This document shows, one piece after another, positions 38,701 through 44,188 of a DNA stretch of 61,578 nt. The notes under the pieces are model-generated. The model had not been told where the DNA came from. It made no database searches and was given only the letters and a program-made list of their open reading frames with translations. Each line of letters opens with the position of its first letter. The stretch's first letter is position 1. The DNA is from Trichomonas tenax (lineage: Eukaryota > Parabasalia > Trichomonadida > Trichomonadidae), in contig JALKBU010000203.1 of the NCBI GenBank assembly GCA_023091735.1, positions 1-61,578 on the forward strand, given 5' to 3'. The position numbers and the translations under genes were made by a program.

Positions 38701-38916
38701 AACTTTCGAAATATTGGCTCTCATCTGCAGATTGAGCATATCTATCTGCGTTTTTGCCTCATTCTCGGCTTCTACACTTGGCTGATTCCTCCATTGGTAC
38801 TTTACGATCTCATTTCCGCTGTTATAAACAGTGAAAGAGATACTGGACTCGGAGCATACACAAGTGGATGGAAAAACAAGTGGATTAGGATCAACTTTTA
38901 ATGGAGAATAAGACAT
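29782..38916 (-). CDS. HYDIN: HYDIN-like central-pair protein with ASH domains and a nucleotide-kinase insert
   Basis: 3044 aa. It is built of many ~100-residue ASH/MSP-type Ig folds, seen as repeats of 'I.FG.V..........V...N.....', e.g. VDFGVTTLMQGKKSKTINLV, VSFSSTVVNFGTLSKSTEKT and INPQNKLDFGNVSANTLSQS. In the middle is an adenylate-kinase-like insert with P-loop GPPSSGKTT at residues 1369-1377. A coiled coil follows (EAIDIAKKQAELDKMKEELQ, then YAALTPEKQQEVDSKRENY). This domain order is the signature of HYDIN, the C2b-projection protein of the axonemal central pair, required for normal ciliary beating. Animal and algal HYDIN are near 5000 aa, so this copy is about 60% as long with fewer ASH repeats, yet the frame is uninterrupted over 9.1 kb. 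It probably serves the flagella and recurrent flagellum. Confidence 0.93.
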   Translation of the reverse strand: MSYSPLKVDPNPLVFPSTCVCSESSISFTVYNSGNEIVKYQWRNQPSVEAENEAKTQIDMLNLQMRANISKVFMFKSDELKIEPIEGEIWPHQSYNLIAKFSPTKEGLTRTTAYLTNIESGDRIPILITGKCLAPDAAFDVSSINTGHIALDNSYDYQVTLKNMGNTDVEFSLIEEETSLKFDFYPKSGKISVGMAMPIQFRLYALKVGQFNETFRFKIVGAEYNNPSFAVNGRIVGPSFQCNTKLINFKSVSYGFTYKQTVRVTNVSDIPLDYRVQILQSSNIHIREFTVYPEVATIRSKSHHDITVEFIPVTIQDYNTSLVMTNPKYSFPLLTIPIQATCMYPKLSIETPDIDIGNVFIGHSYNFELNLVNKTKLHAKYEYEDVNLADEYGWTLEIPQTSGIIDPNSTKAFPVTITFLQLGNHSITRAIRVSGDPKNVIKFSFKALCIGPTLEYPTSPISFGEVEVLKTHQQIIEIRNTSLIEATYKAQLANPSTIFKLMKLSGRIQPGATEYVPITATLDDTALFDTTVQFLFEHLTPIYINVKARGVGNVLVPSIPLDEINLAYVFAGEKQTKEFTIQNKGRKNIDLRWSAPKAKLTSPNDSFKYEIMPEHLILNAYSSQSFTITVLSSAPCDFEMVPQLSTIINKQKHDFFTPRIFGRINKVLISIEKPLLTFLHSYVPDENGKIHIPKEIKPIVLVNTITNTTPMKFGITATCQEPFVMSPTHFEMEPDESKTFTVTFNPFYKENYQSEIIDRKIIMKSDANPQTFFVDLKGIIEFPNVSFSSTVVNFGTLSKSTEKTETIIMKNPHTIKVDYWWEIETKDQGQKMVFDITPMKGPLLANSEEKIFFSFFAAPNDEEGPAKFSGRAICHVIGGPSYNIDLRGSSAAFDYSISPQEFNFDSAIATETLRGEVVLKSMSDFNFDYSVQIPKGTKVQEFNVSPMKGTLKSGTQQVFNISIIPGLFKEYNEMFFIRIGQFDEERVSIRIKATYPRMEFDLTRTQNDQIRMYYPNATPEQAANMERKYINDRLLEMYKRPSFMEKIKKNPYSHIPKNFNGFAISEFTFDFGEIMLGSEFQKSFNVKVIGNHIFGFDIFDKNIRGTGFKFDNLKYRDVNPNESIPLTIKFSSEERTINTLGPATYKVPVIINEEFGYLVYITTNITAPSLTISECHINFSNTIVGEKQIVTLQMQNMNNVPVKYKVHPAEYIDAIKQKTNKSSTPVFKVSQTEGTLPPCSFQNIDVIFTPIAEKLYQMILPISVLYNQQQTYITLKGSGIQLKVQFDPEKVDFGVTTLMQGKKSKTINLVNPTDFPIEVYSKNFDADLILSSLGETPNIFKESEVMQRSQSYESMKGVASFSFCALVHGPPSSGKTTVANELAKYMGNVPVVVLDNVWKDMHKDAAGKDYIQKLHDHLNDPIYANGFVIDGLSGIPLNNDSEQFVLHILKTKGAADEFNNDPLLVIPRKEQTTYEMIIQYIMSAIRVHYFYFIALNANETIISSRMEAIDIAKKQAELDKMKEELQAIFDMTEEEYAALTPEKQQEVDSKRENYRNKLMGIQVNIDDAKNGKDASKKGAAPRLQTAKKARGKGAFAVDPASYPFLLFQFTLGSVVKTVLSMSDNFGNRDKTIVLEEEEEKFQPTKLRRKSTVKALPEKIPRVIDLFAVSDYSMRYQTVLIISGQSSILQQNEELLKFVPGMTELKAEAFRRMIEPPKSLTEESMTAPKLMQTKSSGFLMKVDENLAAQFRNNYLNAIKGMHEKAKAERKAELEAQLSENPESEEIKAELQKLDEEQPIEVPHMTPRWRIDANSNLPIEFFFEAKEIGTFNGEMQFGIINAHSLPIKLPLSIIVIHPNIDRNVNNIFGKTTPKLTPKTEMIYVTELKEYHFGSQIIVKEKGKGGKGAYKQPLHLQNVTDFPAEVTLILADYGPKSPWGIDKEKVVIPPMGSVDVNVSFTPIAADTFKNTLTMQILDNPEPVVLNFVGNGCIPVIECADANIDFEKVLVNQSRSCKFELKNSGRIPAFWHVKGGNILGPNFTFSAVEGFILAKSSAYVEVKYCSSKPFSIKKAIQIDVMDRTKLRTFSSLHVNFTAETFEANFELVFPKGLDHVNFGDLKTNNVGNFILGIKSKSKYPLLYKFSFQKQSLQKIIKINPMEGGVQPDGKPVNVSITCQTTSAQKFEKMKGIVMKVIDCVSGSEIANVPILFSAKIVFSQFTINPQNKLDFGNVSANTLSQSNITITNTCPFPFDFELIPAVSNSPAEPETLRTTNPRDKKRGAVKPSTPRGSKGKKPVNLQIDDFLLSPSSRTVNPNESATILAELIPSSGVENISTSVMIKITDAPPQFADGIPLNLVAAAFSPGIDTVNYELMFPGTPMAIMADIAKTDFTAFLPALKLLHMMNTIIGQTTTVDFVLSNIKPVPCSVGIDIKGPKKPVFSVSESQFDIEPGASKSLQISFTPGEANTFKSQLIISTKGGSSMTLDMEGTGALPEVSIESSGEIVSDAEPVKFSQVLVGSQKTKYLTLKNIGKVPATIALSATRSADFTVNVESEIVIKSGAHFDVPIVFKPEKVRTSKVDINISVLMGGIKKSISFTGDGNKEEILFSGLPNDDSELVFKESIIGSIQKLTFQMKSVSQSVIRFTWGKLNEFTFAPTVGHIRPGETKNVLVTFNSSKPVTYNSINQYLTTQKIKLEDENCEHWDDTLKDSKFVTRRESIIIQRNQQQIAPPSEPKTTARKFPGHAKSRKDNKPATPISFPEEEDFGGLDPDELVKVVEYHPEPQYTLVNKEKHDVILKVSAAADNLKYALDATTAEFPPTMMYTKVNNEVVLTNTCGISFNYHWFTFKFTALHNSVDVSPFTISPSDGVLKPNESQAFIITFLPKEVDEYSSIFRCEIPFLQKLTMPEITATGISRRPICHLGIDPSDYISGGRRMPEFTEPLPPDVRVFEINAKKVGEKSIRKVDIVNTTSTSYEVSWVQQYDSSSGGVICETQTQLISGGKETHVVFSFTPKSNKIVESLWEFNIPSYNIKANILVVGKVINN

Positions 38917-39381
38917 TTCTAAACAATCTTTTTCGTTACAAATTTTTTTCTTCTTTATTTCTTAGCATTATTTTTTTAGTTATATCGATTCAACACATGT
39001 TCTATAGCATACTATTTCAATTGCAAAGTAAAATATCTCAATTATCCAAGATCTGTTACACATAATATAAAATCTGAAACTACTCAAGAAACACTTCTAT
39101 ATCTTCATACTCCAATCACAAAACATAGTATGACTTTCAAATATAGATCATTATGACACTGTTGAGTATTTTTATCAATAAGAATATATCGAAATAATGA
39201 ATTTTTGGTTGATTTATCTATTCAATATTTAAAGGGTAGAAATCTGACACGATGTCAAAAAATATTGTTTTGGTAGAGAAAAGGATTGTGATTAAAGGAT
39301 AGAAAAATTAGTTTATAGAAGCAATAAATACTAAAAAATAATAGCAAAAAAAAACAAATATTTCATGGTATTCTTAGAGAA
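38917..39381. other. Intergenic region
   Basis: About 465 bp between minus-strand HYDIN and the next minus-strand gene. AT-rich; ATGACACTG near 39151 and TCTGACACGATGTCA near 39246 are TGACA-type words, but not a phased array. No TCAYTTTY initiator is obvious before HYDIN. Confidence 0.4.
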
Positions 39382-40125
39382 TTAGAACATCATTTCAGAA
39401 TCAAATGAGTTGCTGTCGCAGAAGATATCAAAGAACTCAAAATCACCCTGTAGGTCTTCAACAGGCTGAATATCGAGTTGGAATCCAGAATGGACCTGCT
39501 CTTGTTTCTGCTCCTCAGGAGTAGGTGTAACATAAGCAGACGATGAGGCTGAAGATGGTTCCTGGAACGGCTTATCTTCAAATGCTGTTGAAAACATAGA
39601 AACTGCAGAATCATTTTCATTCTTTGTCGCATCACTTAAAGTCTTTGACAACACTGTAGCAATAGTGTCGTTTTCTTTTGGCATAGGTCCCTTAGTTCTA
39701 AGTGTCCATTGCCTTGTGAGATTTATCTGGTTCTTCATGAAAGGAAATGTTTTCATGAGAGTAACAGCGGATTGAGCATCCATTGGTATAACTTTGTAAC
39801 CAATTGACTGGAATCCGCTGTTAACGGATGACTTGCACTTTCCAATAAGAGACATAAGCTGGCGAGTGTTGATTGCCAGAAAATCGTTGATGAAGAAATA
39901 ACCACAAACTAAAGATCGAACGTGAGTATTTGAATTATCTGCTGCAATGTATTCTTCGATGAGATTTGTAACTTCTCCAAATACTTTTGTGAATTTAGCT
40001 TTGCCTGTGTTGCATAATAATTTTTGAATCGATGTCTTCAACTTGATGTAAGCTGCCTTGGATAAGTCATTGAGCATGTCAAACATTGGGCACACATCAA
40101 TGTCATTCGAATTCGCCCCAATCAT
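39382..40125 (-). CDS. Probable initiator-binding-domain (IBD) type transcription factor
   Basis: 247 aa. Residues ~30-150 form a helical, winged-helix-like region: FTKVFGEVTNLIEEYIAADN, SLVCGYFFINDFLAINTRQL, then MSLIGKCKSSVNSGFQSIGY and a closing LTRQWTLR. The pattern (W/Y-F-I-N...FL.INTRQL...KSS.N..FQ..GY) resembles proteins annotated in trichomonads as carrying the IBD, the domain of IBP39 that recognises the Inr. The C-terminal ~90 residues are Ser/Gln/Asp/Phe-rich and acidic (EFFDIFCDSNSFDSE), like an activation tail. The gene has its own strong initiator, TCATTTCT at 40135-40128, two bases from the ATG. The IBD assignment is by eye; a different trichomonad DNA-binding family is possible. 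Confidence 0.5.
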   Translation of the reverse strand: MIGANSNDIDVCPMFDMLNDLSKAAYIKLKTSIQKLLCNTGKAKFTKVFGEVTNLIEEYIAADNSNTHVRSLVCGYFFINDFLAINTRQLMSLIGKCKSSVNSGFQSIGYKVIPMDAQSAVTLMKTFPFMKNQINLTRQWTLRTKGPMPKENDTIATVLSKTLSDATKNENDSAVSMFSTAFEDKPFQEPSSASSSAYVTPTPEEQKQEQVHSGFQLDIQPVEDLQGDFEFFDIFCDSNSFDSEMMF

Positions 40126-40127
40126 GA

Positions 40128-40135
40128 GAAATGAA
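40128..40135 (-). promoter_or_regulatory. Initiator of the IBD-like gene
   Basis: TCATTTCT on the minus strand, followed by CATG, implying a 5' UTR of under 10 nt. This short UTR is typical of trichomonad mRNAs. Confidence 0.65.
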
Positions 40136-41844
40136 CTCAAATTTTTGAGTAAAATTTTTAGACAAAATTTTGAAATTTTTGTAATAAATTACATGTAGCG
40201 GGACTAAATTGTGATGTAAAATCTGACACATTCAAAAAATATCACCTTTCAATTTTGAATACCCCTATTTTTTGAATTTTTTTTCAATCGACCAAGGAAC
40301 GAATTTGGCCCAGAGGTTTTGACACCAGTTTTCATGACGCATATTGATATATACTGGCAAATGGATCTAAAATCAATGTTGAATCAATTTTTTGTTTGCT
40401 AAATCATTATATTTTGATGTTTCTGTTATTATAAGCAATCATAGATTTTTATGTATGGTTATTTTAATATATTTTGAAATCTGTATCTTCAATATTTTTG
40501 ACACATCAAATTCAATAATCTTAAAATAAATGTGTTTAAGCCATAACAGATACGTGAACATGATGTACTCAATATTTCTTGATTATATCATATGTGTATA
40601 TTAATGTGTATTAACAATTTCAATCTTCAAATTAATATTAAAAAGGTACCTTGAATCCTTTTTGTTGATATTTTCCAATCAGTTTCAGGATTTGAGTTGT
40701 TCAGGCTATGATGATGCATGCATTTGCGATATCAAAGAACCTGTACAGAGATTCGCTAATTTTTTCATCTTGCAAAAGTATATATTATTAAAACAAACTT
40801 TTGAAAAATATTTTTGCAATTTAAATAATTTACTAAAAAATGAATTTATGCAAAAAAGAAATAATAAATTTTAATACATAATAGATGCTGAATATAATTT
40901 TACCATTAAATAGGCAATTTCAATTTTTCGTTTTTCAAAAAAAAAATCATGAACAATGAATGACATTTTACCATTAAAACAGGCTAATTGGAATACTGAT
41001 CATAGAAACAACATACAACGCTTAAATATTTCAGCATTTTCAAAAAAGTGAAAAACTCATATTCATAAAATGAATTGATAAGCTAGTTATAGATATGATT
41101 ATAAAGGTAGAAGTATTTACTCAAAGAAAAAGAACAAAATTTTATAAAAACATTATGAATGAAATCTTAAATAGAGATATTGATATTTTTATATCTGTAA
41201 TTTAATCGAACTACTGATGTAAATTATACGGATTTCTATAAATATGCATAAATCATCGTTAAATATGGAGATAATAATCGGATCTCAAAAACCCTCTGTA
41301 GCAGCCCTTAGCAAATTTGTGAGTGATCAGAGAAATGTTAATAGCAGCTTTGTGTAGAAGATGGAGCCAAAAAATCAGCAAAATTTTGTGGCACAAATTT
41401 CGAATTTTAACATGTAGGTTTCAAGACGGATTCCGACGCCAGATACTCTTGTAGAAAGTCACTGGTAACGCCAAGGCTAGAAACCAACAAAGTTTAAAAA
41501 ATCCAATATCCTAGCAATGACTTTAGTCCAGAGCACCTAAATAGGTTCTATGATAAATTTGCTGAGTAACATTTTTGATTGTGCCATATAGAAAAGTCTA
41601 GTTTTGAATCCTCACTGATACACCAAAACTAAACTTCGACCGAGGCCAAAAAAGTGAGTTTTTTAATAACGTACATTCTGCCACAGGACCTTTTTAAATA
41701 TTGTTCACACTTTATACAATTTGTAAAAATATTCTTTGCATCATTGATTTATCGATTTCGAATAAAAAACATTCTCCTTTACTATAAACGAAATCTTGAT
41801 AAAAATATCATATAATCGTCCTACGGCAGTCGTTGATGAAGCAA
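40136..41844. other. Gene-poor region with repeat fragments, 1.7 kb
   Basis: The first ~90 bp (40146-40228) hold TGACA-like words (AGACA 40160, TGTAA 40180, TGTAG 40194, TGATG 40212, TGACA 40224) upstream of the IBD-like gene. ATTTGGCCCAGAGGTTTTG at 40303-40321 recurs near 17119. TTTTACCATTAAA occurs twice in direct orientation (40898-40910 and 40966-40978), each followed by AGGC. 41280-41700 is somewhat GC-richer and looks like decayed element sequence, without a usable frame. Confidence 0.4.
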
Positions 41845-42225
41845 CTAGTGATGATATTGACCAGGCTGTTGATACTAAACTTGATGTTGAGCAGGTTGTT
41901 GCATTTAATTCTGAACAGGTTGCCGCTGTTGTTGATTCTGAACAGGCTGTTGCATTTGATGTTGAGCAATTTGTTGTATTTGATTCTGAACAGGTTGCTG
42001 TTGCTGTAGAAAAGGACGCTAATCAAATTGATTTGGAAAATTCCAACCTTGGAAAGGAAGTTGACCCTATCCCGGTGGCACTTGACGAGCTTGCCTTTGA
42101 AGAACCCGTAATTGACGTCTTGGTATTGCTCCTCCATCACGAGGCCAACATTTTTCAAAGAAGAAGTTTTTTGCCATGTAAAAATCTGTCCTTTGATTTT
42201 GTCAAAAAAACTGGATTTTACTCAT
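41845..42225 (-). pseudogene. Decayed Gln-rich protein gene with six in-frame stops
   Basis: On the minus strand one uninterrupted-by-indel frame starts ATG at 42225 (MSKIQFF), continues QNQRTDFYMAKNFFFEKCWP and RRQLRVLQRQARQVPPG. It then turns into a Gln-rich tail (QQQQPVQNQIQQIAQHQMQQ; QQPAQHQV; YQQPGQYHH). Stops fall at 42204-42202 (TGA), 42069-42067 (TAG), 42021-42019 (TAG), 41907-41905 (TAA), 41877-41875 (TAG) and 41847-41845 (TAG). Five of the six are TAG/TAA, each one C-to-T change from CAG/CAA, and all sit in Gln-rich context. Other genes here use TAA/TAG as true stops, so the code is standard and this is a pseudogene. The family is unknown; the Cys/Trp/Arg-rich head might be nucleic-acid binding. 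The plus-strand 143-codon frame over the same DNA is its shadow. Confidence 0.65.
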
Positions 42226-43059
42226 AGCTTAATATATAAGATGCATACTTCTATAGTTTTGTCTTGGTCCAAGAAAAGCCGAAGCATATGCTTCAATATT
42301 GTATATGAGCATTAACTAATTGCAATTTTAGGCCTTGAGAATGTGATGTCTGTAACTATTAGCTACTGGAATTTAAGAAATTTGCCTGATGAGATGGATT
42401 TATCAGTTATAACTTTGTATTGAGGAATTAAAAACCTGCTGTTTGTGAATTTTAACGCTGTAACATTATTGTGTAGTATGCGTAGATTTATGGTATGAAA
42501 ATCCAATATCCAAACAAAGACAATAAAGATGGCAGAGAGTTGATAGAACCGAATTCGGATTTTGGAGCATGAAATTGTGGTGTAGAGAAGGTGGGAAGCA
42601 AAAATGGATAGCGTGTGACATTGGTCATTGATTATTTCTGGAAATTAATTCCATTACAGATACAATGAATGGAAATAATTGATGCATGCAATCTGTAAAT
42701 GCTATACTTAAAGTTCCTTCAGTGTTGGGGCATAATTTCGGCATTTTGCTAAAGAATTGATAAAATGTCAGCAAGAAATTTGCATTTTAGAACCTGAAAT
42801 CATAAAATATAGATTTCATTAAATATGGTGATGATACTGTTTATGTTTAACTAGATAAGCATAAATGTTCTACTTTTTTGTTCCATTTTGCGTTGTTTTT
42901 CATGGCATTGTGTGGGGTACGATAATGTGTCAAGAAAAGTGACAGATATACTTATCAGAAAATCATCAAATCTGACATGTAAAATGATGTAATATAAAAG
43001 GGGGTGTATCTAAAACCGTCAGTCATTTATATAATATAAATGAAAACATTTGCTATGAT
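42226..43059. other. Non-coding region upstream of the tandem hairpins
   Basis: About 830 bp without a gene. 42928-42993 holds TGTCA 42928, TGACA 42940, TATCA 42953, TGACATGTAA 42973 and TGATGTAA 42985. TCATTTAT at 43024-43031 fits an initiator and lies ~30 bp before the first hairpin. This could be the promoter of a non-coding transcript; that is inference. Confidence 0.35.
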
Positions 43060-43154
43060 TGACTCTGGAAGGCTCGAATATGGATTGGCTTGGGCCTTAT
43101 CATAGTGCTTCATTGGATTAGCAAGCCAGGCCATAATCGAGCCTTTCAGAGTCA
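43060..43154 (+). ncRNA. Long hairpin, unit 1 (candidate structured RNA or inverted-repeat element)
   Basis: Arms of 33 nt: TGACTCTG-G-AAGGCTCGA... (43060-43092) pair with ...TCGAGCCTT-T-CAGAGTCA (43122-43154), giving 29 Watson-Crick and two G-U pairs, around a 29-nt loop. The loop contains CATTGGATTAGC, shared with unit 2. No reading frame uses it. Classification as ncRNA is tentative; a miniature inverted-repeat element is equally possible. Confidence 0.5.
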
Positions 43155-43180
43155 AACGTCGAAATTTCCCTACTAGAAGG

Positions 43181-43261
43181 CTCTGAAAAGCAAAATCATG
43201 GGCTGTCTTGGATAAAGCCTCGTTGGATTAGCGATCCAGTCCATGATTTTGCTTTTCAGAG
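43181..43261 (+). ncRNA. Long hairpin, unit 2
   Basis: CTCTGAAAAGCAAAATCATG... (43181-43205) pairs with its complement at 43237-43261: 25 bp with only one G-U pair. The loop of 31 nt contains CGTTGGATTAGC. The arm sequence differs from unit 1 while the loop motif and layout are kept. The spacer CGTCGAAAT..TTCC..ACTA.AAGGCT.TGAAAAGCAAAA occurs both before this unit (from 43157) and after it (from ~43278), so a third, truncated unit begins near 43298. Confidence 0.5.
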
Positions 43262-43319
43262 TTGAAATTCGAAAATCGTCGAAATATTCCGACTAAAAGG
43301 CTATGAAAAGCAAAAAATA

Positions 43320-44188
43320 TAGAGAGCTGACGCTATATGACACAGTTTATATTTATTATATCTATAATTAAATTTTTAATTAAATCACGTAATTCTCTTC
43401 TAAACTTCAATATTGAACAAAAATGATTTTTATATTGTAATGGAAAATAGACATAAGAGCTTCTCAAACTAATCCTGAGGCATAAAAGCAAATTTGAATG
43501 AAATCTGCACAATTCAATTTTGATCATAAATTATTGATCAATTTTAACAAAAAAAATGGAATGAAATGAGATTGATTGGTTTAATATATTAACGATTAAA
43601 ATTTTATTCTGTGTCTGTGTAGCCATCCAAAATCTTCAATTTTTCTTCTACAAGCCATGTAGCTTCAAGGCCTCTGGTATTTATGAAAATTTTAATCTGT
43701 CTAAATTTATACCTGAAAGCATTGTTATTGGCATTTTTGTATTTTGAACCATTCTTATAAAAAAAGCAGTCGATTTGAAAAATATATATGTTGAACATTA
43801 TTTGTTGATTTGTGTCATAAAACAGCCAGCTGATACTATTGATCCCATTAACATAGAGAAATACGATAATATATTATTATATCAAATTATCTCTTTAATT
43901 TTGATGTTTGAAAATGGTATAATTTCATGGAGAAAGAACTGTGTCAAATGAAACCATGTGAATTTACAATTTTATTTAAAATGTATTAGAAACATATCTT
44001 GTTGCGGAATGCCTTTAAACACTCTAGGCTTTATATATATCCAATAAAAATGAAGAAATATTAATTAATATTTTTCAAAAATTGAAAATCTTCCATAGAA
44101 TGCCCAAAATTGATTAAAATCGGACCAAAAAAGTTCAAAGGATGATAAAACAAGCATTTAATAAACCAACAATGAAAAAGCAAAAAAA
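43320..44188. other. Non-coding region
   Basis: About 870 bp. A 64-codon minus-strand frame at 43604-43798 ends in a somewhat protein-like INTRGLEATWLVEEKLKILD but has an AT-driven N-terminus; I leave it uncalled. A weak CATTTA lies 35 bp before the next start codon. Confidence 0.4.

Noticed and set aside
41796..42227. 143-codon plus-strand frame rich in Val/Asp/Glu/Gln
   Set aside because: It is the antisense shadow of the Gln-rich minus-strand pseudogene; CAA/CAG repeats read in reverse give Val/Leu/Asp runs. The ATG-proximal part is in AT-rich DNA without an initiator.
43604..43798. 64-codon minus-strand frame with a protein-like end
   Set aside because: The first 35 codons look random and there is no initiator. 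Possibly the tail of a lost gene, but not supportable.
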